DNA of 64,000 nucleotides from Casuarius casuarius (lineage: Eukaryota > Chordata > Aves > Casuariiformes > Casuariidae), in NCBI GenBank assembly GCA_003342895.1, contig PTFA01000198.1, positions 705,905 through 769,904 of the forward strand, in the 5' to 3' direction. Below are positions 25,783 to 39,567 of the stretch, one piece after another. Made by a program: the position numbers and the translations under genes. Numbering within the stretch: the stretch's first letter is position 1; each line of letters opens with the position of its first letter. The notes beneath the pieces were generated by a model. That model was given only the letters and a program-made list of their open reading frames with translations. It searched no databases and had not been told where the DNA came from.

Positions 25783-26046
25783 ATTCATGCCTGGTATCCC
25801 GTGCCAAAATTAGTCCCATGGAATCCATTATTAAAATCTGTGTAAAGGCTCTTATTAACTTTGCATTGTGCCCTACGAATGGGTCTCTTAAATATATAGA
25901 CTGCTTAGCAAATGGTTTGTGCCTTAAACATCATAGGCTAGTCATTAAAAACATGCAATAATATTGTTATAACAATATGATTGTTGTAATGCAGATCATT
26001 TACCGGGCACTCTATACATATGAGAATTGCATTTGTGTGGCATAAT

Positions 26047-26096
26047 CAAAGTCAATGAGAGTCTTTCCTTTGAATTCAATAGGCTTTGGATCACGT
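26047..26096. repeat. Relic of a sauropsid palindromic interspersed repeat
   Basis: AAAGTCAATGAGAGTCTT followed by CCTTTGAATTCAATAGG and CTTTGGATCA closely tracks a recurrent sauropsid repeat text: AAGTCAATGGGAGTCTT, then CCATTGACTTCAATGGG, then CTTTGGATCAGG. Only about 50 bp are recognisable. The family name is not known to me. Confidence 0.6.
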
Positions 26097-26999
26097 TTAT
26101 TGAGAACTACCATTAGCTGTCAGATGTGCTTTTGAGACTATGTATCAATCTGATTAATTAGTAGCAATCTAAAATGTTTTCATGAATGGTTTCTTCAAAT
26201 TCAGACTCTCATAAAGAATACTGTAATATCTCATTGTTGTGGTTCCTCCTACAGCCCTCTTAAATTCCCGTTGAGTAATTCCCATTTGATAGTAAATTTA
26301 ACCTCCCTACCAACATAATTGAACAGGGATCATAATGAAATTCCAGTAATGCTCTCTGCATGCAAAGCTGAAAAGGGAATAATTACTGTCAAAGAAACTT
26401 CTGGATTCATCTTTCACAGATTCCACCTCTTTCTTGAGAAATAAAGAGTTCTTTTAATCTTTTAAATTTTTCCTCCAGTTTCACCATACCACATAAGTAA
26501 GAAAGGATTCTCTTTTATTTACTTTTTACAGTCAGGTAGCACATAGAGGTGACACTCAGGTCAGGGTGTTCATGTGCAGGCCTGTCCAAAGACTTGCTTT
26601 TTCTACTGGCAGAGTATTTGGGATGTAGGAGATTGATTGACAACTGTGTTGTACCAATGGCAAGCCTGAGAAGTAAGCATACTTTATGTATACAAAACAA
26701 TGACATGAGAATATACTGCCATTGGCATTCATTGTGGCACTGTTATCCAGGAAGAACTAGAGCTCTGCAGTTCTTAATAGTTCTACGATTCAAATGTATC
26801 TTTCAATTCTATCAGTGATTTTATTATAGTTTTATTACAATTCCCTCTTCAAAATGTGGTCTGGAAATTTTCCAACAAGCAAAGCAGTTTTCTGGGGGAA
26901 AAAAAAAAAATCCATTCCTGATTAGAAATCATTTTTTTGCACAGAATTTGCCTCTTAACTTATTGCTTATTAATTGGAGCAATATAATTCTGTAGCTTT

Positions 27000-27220
27000 C
27001 ATCATCAGCGAATTTCAGCCTCTGAAGACGCATGAAGTTTTATCTTCATCAATATGTTTTCCTTTAAAGAAGCTATATAAAAATTGATTACAATGAACGC
27101 TGTGTCTTTGCCATTGAGAAAGATAGGTTTGTTTTCATCATTAAAACAATTAAGTGGGTTTTATTAATTGTTTTCTTAAATCCCTGAGGCTGATCATGTT
27201 TTCCATTTACTTATATTTTA
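27000..27220. promoter_or_regulatory. Possible conserved non-coding element with paired homeodomain sites
   Basis: A complex AT-rich block with inverted arms AAAACAATTA (27143-27152) and TAATTGTTTT (27165-27174), exact reverse complements flanking AGTGGG. The left arm plus AGTGG also forms an NKX2-like word (TTAAGTGG). Nearby words include GAAGACGCATG and GATTACAATG. Regulatory function is inferred from motif texture alone. Confidence 0.25.
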
Positions 27221-27824
27221 GTGAAGTAAGATCATACAGAAAATGATCTTTTTATCTATTAATAGTTGAGTTAGGAGACCCAATAATTTTTGATTATAAA
27301 GTCTGTCCTTGAATATGGAGTATTACTTTTTTCACCTGTCATTGGGTATAGTTAATATCATGAATAGATTTGCTCATTTCCATGAGTCTTTCATTGAAGT
27401 ATTTTTCTTTTTATAATAAACTGAGATGTGCTTTGGTGTTTCTACCCTGACAATAGTGATATACTCTTTATGAATGAATGTGGTCTTGTCTGCTTGTTAA
27501 CATATCAATATATGATTAAGCCCTTTTATAAAAGAATTCTTCAAGCAATTTAAATTTTCAGCTTTCTTTAAAGCAGTTTTCAAGCGACCAAGTAAAGATG
27601 GGTAGGAACCATATTTTACCATTTTTTTTTAATTTCTGAAATGGGGTGAGGTACTTTTAATAAGCACAAAAATCTAAAGAACTAACACTTGAAAGTTAAT
27701 CAAAATGTTTTGTTTTGATTTGACTTCCTAAAAATGCTCCATTATCTTGTATAACTGGAAACAATCATTTAAAAACGGAAAGATGAAATATCACATAGTA
27801 TATTCCCTTGAAATGTATTACTGT

Positions 27825-27873
27825 GAAAAATGAATATTTGTCAAATGCTTTGATTTTGACAAACTTATTTTTC
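27825..27873. repeat. Imperfect foldback, arms of about 20 nt
   Basis: GAAAAATGAATATTTGTCAAA (first 20 nt from 27825) and the reverse complement of 27854-27873 (GAAAAATAAGTTTGTCAAAA) match with a small gap and few mismatches. The loop is about 8 nt. AT-richness raises the chance of a random origin. Confidence 0.6.
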
Positions 27874-28017
27874 CGAAGAAAAAAGTTTCATCAGGGTATT
27901 CAGCTCTTGAGTTTGCTGTGTCCTAATTTTGACTAAATGAAGCAGTTTAGAGATGATGCTAAGGGATCATGCTACGGAGGGAAACTTTGTCTCATCCAAT
28001 AACTTATTATGCTTAAT

Positions 28018-28098
28018 ATAGAATTTGAATTTAAAATTGTGAATTAAAAATTAAAATTAAATAAAAATTAAGAATTTTTGAATTAAAAATTTAAATTG
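28018..28098. repeat. AATTAAAA-type AT-rich low-complexity tract
   Basis: Degenerate repeats of AATTAAAA and TTTAAATT words over about 80 bp. Confidence 0.85.
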
Positions 28099-28130
28099 CA
28101 GAATGGGTAACCCTATGGAACTTGAATTAA

Positions 28131-28229
28131 CTCCCTTTGAAGTTGATGGTACTGTCCTCACTGGATTCTTCCTGCAAACTCTTCAGCACATGCTTAACTT
28201 GCAGCACAGGGGCTGTTCCACCGACTATC
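28131..28229. repeat. Relic of a sauropsid palindromic interspersed repeat
   Basis: AACTCCCTTTGAAGTTGATGG, then TTCCTGCAAACTCTTCAGC, ACATGCTTAACTTG and GGGCTGTTCCACCGACTA follow the same word order as the repeat relic near 18993 (first block shortened: AACTCCCTTTGAAG). Words such as CCTGCAAAC and ACATGCTTAACTT are intact. Partial, diverged, family not named. Confidence 0.55.
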
Positions 28230-31200
28230 TGTGTGTGTTGAATTGTCACAAATAAACGTGCCTGAAGGATCTATTTCTGTACTAGCAGTGTGTTTCAGCA
28301 TACAAAATTAGGAAGGGTTTTGCAGTAGTAACCTTTGACTGTAACTTGACTGGAATTAAATTCGCCTCTGTAGAAGGAGGTTTGAGCTCAGGGCACTTAA
28401 CATGCCTTCAAAGGAGCTCAAGGCACTGAGGTGCACAATAAAAGACTGGAAATCCCATCCTAAATTCTTCCATGGAGAAAGTGAGATTTGATAGCTTAAA
28501 AGAAGGCCTTCAGACAATCTTCCTATAATATTACTGTTATTTCTGGTGAATATGATTGCCTCATTTTGCTTCAAGTTCTTCAAAAGTGTAGGAAAATCCT
28601 GCTATCCTTTACTGTTGTGTTTAGTCTTGGAGGAGTGTGGTTCCACACCCTGGTTCCTCTCCTGAGGAGGAAGTTACTCAGATAATTTCTTCAACTGTCT
28701 TCATTGTTCTGTCATTGACCGTCTTCATTGTCTCCATCTGCACTTGGTACTTGTGCATACAATGCCCTGAAAACCAGAAAACAACGCAAACTACTGTAAT
28801 TTAATCTTCTAGCATCCTTGTCATGCCACCTCTTCATGCTTGCTGGCCTCAGGCTTCCTGAAATTTTCTGTGGAGAAGAATTAAGAGTGTGTGTCTACCT
28901 TAATTTTGGGTGGGGAAGTTGCTTCTCTGTAATACCAATGCACACTTCTGTAGCCGTACTGCAAAGGGTATTTGGGCCTTTAGGGATGCAGACTAAATTT
29001 TAAAAATGGATTCACATCACACTTTCTTTTACAGCTGCTCATACATGTTTATCACCTTTATAACTGTCTTCCATGTAAATATGAAAAAGAAAGACCCCTA
29101 CTTTTGATAGGTGATAAATAACCCTTTACAGATATCTTTCTATGCTTGTAAATGCTCCAAGCCTTTCTTGCTGATTTTGTGCCATTTTAAAAGTGCTGTT
29201 CATATATTCACTGCCTTCTCAATGAGCGCAAACTACAGCATATCCTCACAAACCTTCAGTCTTCCTCCTTTCATAGTGTCACAGGCGATAAATAACTGGG
29301 CCCCGCTGTCTATTTATGGAAAGAAAAAAAGCCTCTCAGTGGGACGTCAGTGTCAGTTTTTCATGGGGTTTTCAGAATGTCATTTTCTCGGCATAAATGT
29401 TACTGTAATTAAGTATTCTCCGTTCAGCAAAATTGATTCTCCATTCTGCAGTTTATAAACTTAAGCATTTCTTTGTGAATCCACAGCTCATCTGCAAAGC
29501 ACTGTGCCTGTTTCTCTCAGCATGCTCTATTTTCATGTTACTAATAGAAGCTGCTTGTTTAAGAGAAAAAGAGTATTGAAATATAATCAAACACTATGTG
29601 GGTTGCTGATATATTAATTCTATTCTAATTATGTTGTTGGCATCTAGATGACTCATGTTGAATCTGAAAATGATGTTGGTAGTAATAATTCTCTCATTGG
29701 TTAAAAAATGAAACTGCTGAGAGAGCATATGAATTATTATGCCACATACCTATCTGAGAATAAATATATATGGATTTTAGTGTGTGTAAATTTTAGTCAT
29801 ACTAAATAAAGATGACTCCTTATTTTAAAATTCTGTAACTGTATTTACACATACCCACTTGTTTTTTTCTCTAGCTCCTCTTCCAAGGCAGGACTTTTAG
29901 GCATACAGAGAATGCAGGATAAGTTAACTTTGTTAACATAGACCTTCCCACTGGTCATGGATACCTTCGTAATATGCTTTTAAGCCATGCAGGTCAGTGT
30001 ATGAATCTGTATATTTTACCTTGAATGACCATCAGTAAAATTAACGGATTGGATTCGACCTATAACTTGCAGTCATCTTGCTGCTGTATTACTTGCACAC
30101 AATTTCTAAACTTTGTATCATCATAGTATTTAATACGATGCGATATGCCAGTTTTCCTGAGCTGTGACATTGGGTCAATGCCAATTCTTAGAAGTTTCTT
30201 AAACCACTTCGTGATAACTAGTGAAGCAAGTCTTATCACAAGGATAGGCCACAAAAAGATGATGGTTGCTGATTAGTTGTAATAATTTGGGTCTTTTTAC
30301 ATCTTTGTAAGGGTCCTGTAAAAGAGAAAGGAAGGGAGAGAGTATTTGTTTATGCATATGTTCCCATATATATTGCACATTTTCCCTGTTTCTCAGTGCT
30401 TTTTAGTAGTAGAAATGAAAAATATTTGAAAATTTCAGATTTGGATTAGAAAGACAGTGAAAATGCAGTGTGATTGAAAGCATTCTTATGTATAACTGGT
30501 GCACAGATCCTAGTTGCTTGAAATAGTTTGACTCCCTATCTCCCCCTCCCCCCAGAATAATATCGTGAAAATAGTTTTAACTATTTCACAGCTAAAAAGG
30601 AAAAACAAGTGGAAGAACAAGGTGGTTTTGGCTTGTCTATTATTTGTTTGTTCATTTAAATACGATTTCCTAGCTCACATTTACCTAGGTACCTGAGTCC
30701 TAAAAATCTCATTAATGCACACTGTGGGAAGAGAGGAGCTGTTTATCTGCTACCTTGCTTTCCAGCTGAGTCAGGTGAAAAGGTTGTAGTTATAAACTGG
30801 CTGCCAAGTTTTAACCTCTTTCCATAGGTGAACATTCCCATTTTTGTTGTTCCTGTTTATCATTGTTATTTTTCCTGCTTGAGGTTTTTATGATATAGGG
30901 GAACCCAATACTAACTAGTACCTTCCAGAGAAGAAGTATTTGCTCTCCTTTTTACACCTTGTAAATCTTTGCTGTCCTTTTAAGTGTGGCAGTTTAGTAA
31001 ATGCATTTCTGTTCACTACGTCACCCATCTATGCTGTGTCCCTTGGGTGAGGAATATGTGTCTTCATGGGCCAGCAGGGTGAAATAACAAATAAAATACC
31101 CAGGAGTTTCTTCTTTGCTGCAGGACCTTGCAAATGGGAATCTCCAAAGGAAAGTTTTTATCATGAATTTGGAGCTGGATTTTTCTTCACCTGTTGTAGG

Positions 31201-34200
31201 AAATCAAAGGCCAGTGTCCTTGCCCTTTTGGTACATGCGAAAATATACGCAGCTCTGTTATCTTTGCCGGTTCAGATTGAAATAGCTGGGACCTTGGAAC
31301 AATTGGCAATTTGTTTGCCTACAAAAAATTCAGGATGGCAGGATTAAAAGAAACAAAGGGGAAGGAAGAGAGATGTCCCCAACAGCTCAGATATGTGTGT
31401 GACCTAATGAGACCCAAATGCAGAAGAGCAAATGGAGAGAAGACAAGGGGGGAAATTCCCCTCTCAGAGGGTGGGTTTGCAGTAAATGGGAAACAACCAC
31501 TGCTTGGTCTTGCCTGCTTGCCAGTCAGTCCATGCAACTGGCTGCCAATAAGGCATGATTATAGCTTTCATTCCATGATCGCTCCTCTTTGCCAGAGAGT
31601 GTTCATTAGGAAGGACGTTGCTGTTCCATTCTTTTTTTTAGCACTCAAGATCAGCATCTGGAAGTTGTCAGCTGAAAGATGAATCACCCCTTGTAAAATC
31701 TGGCCCAGTCTCTTGGGATTTGGGGCTTGTCAGTCTGCCGATTTTTTTTTTTTAACTGATGATGAGGGAGTGGGGAGAAATCTGAGACGTCATTCTAAGG
31801 AGGTCTGTGATAGTTCTGTTCTTTTTAATTAAAATACTTTCAAAATGCCTTGAAGTCAACAAGATCCTTTTCCTCCAATCTCCCTAACTTTCCTAACAAA
31901 CTATTAAAGCTCATCTTGCTTCTAGGCTTGTGAAGCAGTGTGGGTGGGAAAACCAATTAAATCAATATTTTATTTTTAAAAATAGCATGTATTTTTTCCC
32001 TCTATCGAGACCTGTTACATTTTCAGCAGCATTCAATACAATAGAGTACTGTTAAATATACCATTGGCATACAATCAACTACCATTTATTTTACTGTTGA
32101 GTGATTTGTTACAGTAGATAGAAACCATTCAATACCATTGACAAACAACAGACAGTCCGTAGCTCTGAATTACTGTTAGACTATTTCTGTAATGAATGGA
32201 GACTTAATTTCAGCTCTGTTTTCTTGTGGGTGCCAGACGGAATTGTGCAGAGCAGAAGAAGAAAGGCTTTATTTATTAAGCCTTGCAATAGAGTTTGGTC
32301 TAATTACTGCTGACTTGTCAAACAATAGTCAGTGACCTTCATCAGAGAAGGTGAAACAACTCCTCTCACCTGATTTCTCCTAGCCAAATCATCTTTCAAG
32401 AAAAACTCTGGATTGTGTAATTGATTACCTAGAAATATTAGAAACTAGTAGTATTTTAGATGTTTTTAGAGTCCAACTGTGTTTTAGATACAGAAATCTC
32501 CCTTTCTATCACTATATTCTGGCAAAAAAAATTAAAGACATTGTGGATTTTTTAGTCATGCATGTGTTAGGAGACTCAAGGGTCCACTCTGAAGTGTTGA
32601 GGCTGTGCAAAAAATGTATCCTCACTAATGAATTTCTGAGATCAGACCAAGCATTGTGTAACATATTCCATCCATCCTCTGTAAAACGAAAGGTATGAAG
32701 CACATTCTGCAGGTAGATTGCAGTGGCATACCGTTATGCACATCTGGCACACAAGTGTTGGATGGCTTTTTATTTGTTGGCTAACAATCAGTGTGTACCT
32801 CAAATAGATAAGAAAGCAGGTAATTATACAGCTGAAGGTTCCTCTTCTATATCTATTTCAGGCTATACACTAGACTCTCATATACTAATAATTCCTTATA
32901 GAATAGTATCAGCTATTTCTCTGCAATTCCTGTTCTCATCTCCACACCCAAATGCATTCCTTAGCAAGTCCAATGCACTAAAACATCCTCCATCCCAGCT
33001 CATGCAGAGATGGTCCCAGCAAGAGCTGGACATTCTTACAGAATTGACTTTATCAATAAATGGCAATATACCTCTGCAAAAGTCCTTAGGGCTTTGTAAG
33101 AGTCATTAAAGAGTGAATTTATGACACTACTGTATATCATTCAACCCAGTAATCACTTATGAGTTTCTTAGGAGGTCACTCTTTTTGGACAAACTATAGT
33201 CCTTTCTTCTCTTATTAGATTATGAGGAGAAGAAAGATCCAGATATTGTTGACAAGACCAGCTCTGAAGATACGGAGCCACGATTACCTTTTTAAAAAAA
33301 CTAAAGAGGATAGCATATGGCTGAGAGTAAAATTGCTTTCCTTAACAAAATGAAAACATATGCCAACCGTTCAGAGCAAAAAAATACATATACATTCTCA
33401 TTTGAAAAGAGTTTATTAATTCATAGCTACTGACGATCAAATGGGATTTTGCCCCCTGTGATTGGTTTCATGCTATTTCAAGACACCAAATATGACAAGC
33501 GTGTCTGCTTACAGTTAAACTGAGAGACAAATGTGTTCTGATATTCTGTAGCAAGGAGAAGCAGGAACACTCTCTGTTTCTCAAAAGTTGTAGAGCACAT
33601 ACAAAGCCTCAGAATACTGAACTTACGTATTACCACAAACAGAAGCTCTTAAAAAGAAGCTTAAGGTTTTAATAGTAATGCCTAAAGGAATGTATATATT
33701 TATTTGATCAAATAAACAGCTTATGTAGCCAATAATCAGAAATGCTGGAGTCCAACATAAACACAAATCATTTATTTGCTGGAAACATCAAGGTTATTTC
33801 AAATTCCTGTTATTTCAAAAAGTCCTGCTTAGAAACAACACACAGGATTTAAGCACATTATTAGAAAGTGATCTCGTTGCCTCTTTTTAATATCTACCTC
33901 TCTGGGAGTGTTTGAATGAATAACATTGATTGAACAAATTGGAATAACTAAGGTCCACCAGTAGCATTCTCTTCCTGAAGAGACTAGCTGAAGAGGCTTG
34001 GGACAGCTTCAGTCTTTTAAATTACGTGATTCTCTGAGGTGCCGAGTATTTTCAGCTTTCATTTGAAGTCAGGTGAAGTTGAGTGAACCGAGCACCCTTC
34101 GAGATAGACTCTTGCTACCTCCTTGAATCCTGCAGATGTATGCTGTTGAAAGTCTGACGTGCCTTTCTGAAAACCTTTTTGCTGAAATTACTCTTAAAAG

Positions 34201-35090
34201 ATTTAAGTAAGCTTGAGAGACTTGTTTTTTGGTCTTGATGTTTTAAGTGAACTAATACAGCTGATAAAAAAATAACAAGAATAAATAACCAAATGTTTTG
34301 GACAAAAATCACCAATAAAATCAGTTTGTGGGCACTTTAGTGTTGATGAAGGCATCAGCAATTTGTTTTTTGTTTACATTTGCTAAGTTACAAAAGTTCT
34401 TGTGGTTTTTAGATGAAAACTAAGAGCTTACAAGAGTTTACAATCAAAGACTGCTTTTCATCAAAATTCAGCCAGCTTTAATAGCAGGAAATTTATGGAA
34501 TATGTGACCACCATGATGAAGGGTATGCTTGCTTTACTAAAATGACATAGTTATTAAATGTTCTTTTTTAGTTCAGTGAATTCATTGCCTATGTGCATAG
34601 CCTGAGGCACAAGGAGTTAGTGGCCTATCTAAAACTTTACACTAAAATCTTCAGTTACGACACTGTAAAAAATAAAAAAGGAAATATTTTGTATTTTAAA
34701 TTCAAAGGAATTTAAATTGTCCTTTAAATTATTGAGCAAATGTATGTATTTTGACTTACAAAGAATGCAGTTGTAAATGTCGAATGATCTTTCTTTAACT
34801 ATTCGCATAGTTTTAAAAGGAAAAGTTCACTACTTCGTAAACCTATGCCTGAAGCCCAGTAGTCTTCGAATAATAACCTTTTCAGCTGAAAAAGTAGGAG
34901 AGATCTTTGGTAGCTCCAGCTAAGTAACACATTTTGTGGATATCATGATTAACCATTAGCCACATGTGTTAAGCCAGTAAGTTTCAGTAAAATGTAAGGA
35001 CTGAAATATATTAAAGAAAACTATAAAAACACCATGGGGATGAAAAGATTGTTAAATGAAAAAATAATAATTGTATATGGTAAACAGCCT

Positions 35091-35114
35091 CTTAGGGATC
35101 TCTCGATCCCTAAG
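35091..35114. repeat. Hairpin with perfect 10-bp stem, TCTC loop
   Basis: CTTAGGGATC (35091-35100) and GATCCCTAAG (35105-35114) are exact reverse complements around TCTC. No T-run follows and the context is eukaryotic, so it is not called a terminator. Confidence 0.85.
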
Positions 35115-36685
35115 CACAGTACAATTAATAATTTCCTGAAGCAAGGAGTGTGTAGAGTTACACTGGCCCCTTTACAAAAGAAACATATAAAAGACAGGAA
35201 ATCGGAGATTCTCGCAGTGAAATTTTCTGACTCAGGTGACTGATTGTCACCCTCAGCAAGAGACACCTCTGTATACCCTGGGATACATTAAGGAACTAAA
35301 GTAATTCTCATGGACCCTCTAGCTCCCAGCTCAACCCTGGGCCTCCATCTTCATACTTCAAGAGCCAAAAATCAGTCACTGTCATCCAGGGCTTAATTTC
35401 CCTCAAGGCAGAGTCTTACGGGTTGGGGGCTGACCTACTTGCTGGTTATTTTATGTCCTGTGGGCCTCACCTGACTGTATAAGCAGCTGACATGACTAAA
35501 GAGGGAGATCCTAAAACTCATGGGGATTGAAAAGAGGCAAAAGCATTCTTCTAAAACATTTTCAGGTATTTTTGTTTCGTAAAAGCCTTGAAAGAAGGAA
35601 GGAGGTAGTCAAGAGGCAGATGTTAGGAGCGGATAGTTCCCTACATGACTCCAGACTCTCTGCTGTTCTCTGAAGTGATGGAAGGGATTTTGAGAAGTAC
35701 CTGCGGCAGCTACCTGCCAAGAAAATGTTCACCGTGAGCCATAGAAGTTCACATACAGCCATAGCTCTGGGAAAGCACAGTCCTGGTCCATTTTGAGACC
35801 AAAACTTCTTTGCGTTATGTGTATCTACATGGTTTTGATCCATAGAAAGTGAATGATTTAACAAAACAATGCTATTGTGTTCTTTTCACAATATGCATGC
35901 TTTTTCCTTCCTTTCCAACGGGCATTATTGGGAAAGAACACGAACTCTTTTCACTGCAGTTGTGAGACATTGAGGTAATCAGGCTAGGAGAACCTAATCC
36001 ACCAGAGCATGGCTGATGTGGGTTCTCCACGTAGGTAATGAATTTAGGAGACTGGAGTTCTCTTCTGCAAACTAGTGAGACTTTGGTCTCACTGTGGAGA
36101 GTAACTGTGACTACCTGCTCTGAATTACTTCACTGGAATGTATAATGTTTGAAGTGGGGAAAAGCATGGACTATTGGCCATCAGCACTGGACCTGGATGG
36201 AGGAAGGATGAATGCTGCTGGACTGCAGAAAGGAAAATTTCAAAGCCTTGTTGCACAGGACTGACTGAAAAAACTCTCGCTGAGATGATCTTGAGCTATA
36301 CAGCCACATTTCACACATTATCATACACTTTTCCATTGATGGCAAAAATCTTGCCTTTCAAAGGAAAAACAAAACCCTGCTCTAGCAACTTCAGTAGTTT
36401 TCTTGTTTTCTCAGGATTGAGTTCAAAGTAGAACCTTCTGCCATTCCCCTTTTAATTTAAGAAAATCTTGGAATAAGTAAGCAGGAAAACGAAAATTGCC
36501 AAAACACCAATGAAAAATACTATGTACATCTAATCCATTTTGTTTGGATGGGAATTTGTAACCAGCTCCATTTAGCACCAACCTACTGTTACTGTTTCTT
36601 ATTCACTCCTGCCATCTGTCCAGACTTGGAACAGAAATTTTTTCTTATTGATGCTTTGTCTAAAAGACTTTCCATGCCTCTTTCT

Positions 36686-36711
36686 GCCTCATTCACTTGC
36701 CTCATTCACTT
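36686..36711. repeat. Perfect tandem duplication of a 13-bp unit
   Basis: GCCTCATTCACTT occurs twice in direct succession (36686-36698 and 36699-36711). Confidence 0.95.
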
Positions 36712-37206
36712 GCCATCACTTTTCAACTGTAACAGTTTCTCTCCTTGGTCTCTGCCTCCAAATTTCTTTCTCCCTATGTCATTATTTAAACTGCGTGGAT
36801 ATGTTACCGACTATGTGGTTATATTATCAACTAGTCAGCTTCAGGTTTTATTCAGATTTCATTTAAAATACAGACTTTAATCAAAAGTCTGTAGAAAAGA
36901 GAGCCTGAAACTGCAGATATTTAAATGTGGCATTTCAATGTGATAACCACAAATACAGCCTCGTAAATGGCAATGGACTAAAGAAAAACTTCTGTGATTA
37001 AAATCATTTCTGTAAAATTATAGTATTATTTATTGCTCATATATCATTTTAGACAAGAGGTGAAATTTGGCTTCAGAGAACGTTGTAGAAATTTCAAAAT
37101 ATATTTTCATTTTTTTAGATGAAGCATGAGAATTTCATAATTCACCTCAAAAGAATTTCACAATAATTGTTGCAGGTTAATCAAAAGATTGATGTCTCTT
37201 NTGCTT

Positions 37207-37224
37207 CCCCNCCCCCCCCCCCCC
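37207..37224. repeat. Poly-C tract with ambiguous base
   Basis: C4, N (37211), C13, with a further N at 37201. The Ns mark uncertain base calling in and next to the homopolymer. Confidence 0.9.
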
Positions 37225-39567
37225 AGTCTATCATAATAAAAAAGAAATGAAAACCTGTTTTGAAAAGAAGTACTGATATGTGTCATTATAAAGTAAGAGA
37301 GAATTAGGTTTTTTTTAAACCACTGCACTTTTTTTCTCTCTCAAGCTAACTTTCAGCTTAATTGCAGTGCATGGATCAATGTTTCTGCACAGTAGACAAT
37401 TCTAAAGTTGGCACTAGCAGTTCTGATTGACCTGCCCATTTTAAGCATAGGGAAGTGGAAGTTCTAAGAGATAGTATAATTTCACTGGAACCCATTACTA
37501 ACTTAAAAAAGAGTAACATAAGTATCCCACGGGATTTGATGAAAGCAAGACAATTATTTTTCCCCAGTTAATCTAGGTTTCCCAGAAAAATTCTTTACTG
37601 GCCCTGTAAACAACCAGAATACCACCCTATGTAATGCATCCCTTGGAGAGAATCATACTGTGAGTTCACCATCAGGCTTTTCAGGGCATCTTCTTACCAT
37701 CCCAAAGAGGCTGACCAAATGTCTTCTAAAAGAGAGGAAGGAGGTTGCTGATGTGAACAGATCAGCTGTATCTTTTTTTTCCATCAGTCCAAACTCTATT
37801 CTCCATTTATCTTGTATCAGTAAGATTACTTGTTAAGGGTGAAAAGCAATCAGAAGTGAAAGGTATCTTTTTGATAAGCCCTCTACTTAGGCTGACCCTG
37901 AGGCACATTCCAGTTTTTCATTTGTCTTTCCTCTTTGTAAGATGGCCTACTCATTCAAATGCTATTGGAAATAACGTGGCAACTCTGAACTTATGGTCAT
38001 TAGGCAGCAAATTCCTTGTCAAAATTACCCTATTTATCTCCAAAAATCCAGGCAGTTTATAGAGCTCTAGACATTCTAATATGGCATATTCTTAAGTAAG
38101 TTTAGTAAAGGACTGAGGGCTTCTTTAGGCCATATCTGAATTTGTGGAACATTCATACCAGATTACTGAGCAATTTGATGCACACACAGTAAGAGCCATT
38201 TCAAAGAGTGGATTTTTTTTTAACTTTATTCTTTTCTCTCTTTCTTGGGACTCCTAATGTGGTGTGGTTAATATATGTTTATCTTTGTTCAGTAAATGGC
38301 ATACAAGCAACTTGCAGGCTATGCTTGTAGCTGATGACTGGCATCATTCCATGAATCAGTCAGCTGAATGAATATATGTAAGAACTTACTTGGGGTATGT
38401 AAGCTATCTGCTATTTTGTTTGTTTGTTGTTGTGTATTTTCCTAATGTGAGGTATTCTGTAAACATCTTTGTTGACCCAATGGATCCATGGATAGAAAAT
38501 TAGGCCTGCAGGCTTTTGTGTGTTGTGTCATATATATATGAGCATATATTTTCAGAGTACAAGACTGTATTACATGGCGGTGATTCACTTTGTGTGTCTG
38601 CGTCCATGCAAACCTTAGTGCACTCAAAAAGTGAAACTTAGAAGCTGATCATATTGCAGCTGAGAACTTGTATAACGTGATCCATTTGAACAAGAGCTCG
38701 AACAAGAAAACTTGAAGCTGATTGGTCTGGTTCTGAGGGATATTTTGCTGGCCAGAAAAGCTGTTTTTCACTGCTTTGTACCTGTTGAATAGGTTAAATG
38801 GCTAGAACAGGAAGAGGCAATTCTGGCCAACGTGTTTAATATTAAAAAGGTATAAGCCTTTATAAGTACTAGCTAAGACTATAATGCAGTCAGTATTGTC
38901 AGAAAAAAATGATGCTTTGATGGTAAATTTAATCTCTGAAAATTAAAATGGTATGTAAAGTAATTAAAGGGGACACCTCTACCAATATATAATCTACAGT
39001 TCCATCGTACACTTCCATTATTTCCCCTATAATTAGGATTTTAATCCCTCTTGCATTCGTTCTGTTTAAAAGCAGATTAACATTGCAAGGCATTCCTACT
39101 GATTTATTGATTTATTATGTATATCATGAATGACTCCTGAGGACCGTAATAATGAAGGAGAATGTTATTTAATTCTATACAAATATTTATGGAAGGAGCC
39201 AATATTACATTGTTTTATTATGAGAAGCCCCATTTCTCCTAATATCAATGTCACCTTACAAAGAGTGGATGAGGAAGGAATGATTATTAGAACTGACAGA
39301 GTATTGCTTTTCAAGGATATTGTATTGCTTTTAATTATTCCTTCTCAATTTATACGTTCAGTGCATCTTCCACTGAAAAACTGTATGCCCTACTACTCCT
39401 AAAGCAATTTGAGCAAACAAGCTGGTGCCTTTAATACTGAATTGTCTGAACAAGACATGCCTAAATTTTAGTCAAATCGGAGACCTAATCTTCCTCTTTA
39501 TGCATAGGTTTGTTTCATGGCCATTGCCAGATTTTTCATCACGTAGGAAGACAAGAGAGTATCACTT

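Larger units (their letters stand above)
25783..28017. other. AT-rich non-coding block, no gene recognised
   Basis: No gene was recognised. It contains a repeat relic (26047-26096), an AT-rich block with paired homeodomain-like sites (27000-27220) and a small imperfect foldback (27825-27873). All frames are under 100 codons. Confidence 0.7.

Noticed and set aside
30676..30720. CTAGGTACCTGAGTCCTAAAAATC, read as words CCTAGGTACCTGAGTCC and TAAAAATC, similar to a sauropsid repeat with alternating TAGGTGCCTAA words
   Set aside because: The match is too short and too diverged to defend.
35091..35114. Hairpin as a bacterial-type terminator
   Set aside because: No following T-run, and the window is eukaryotic.
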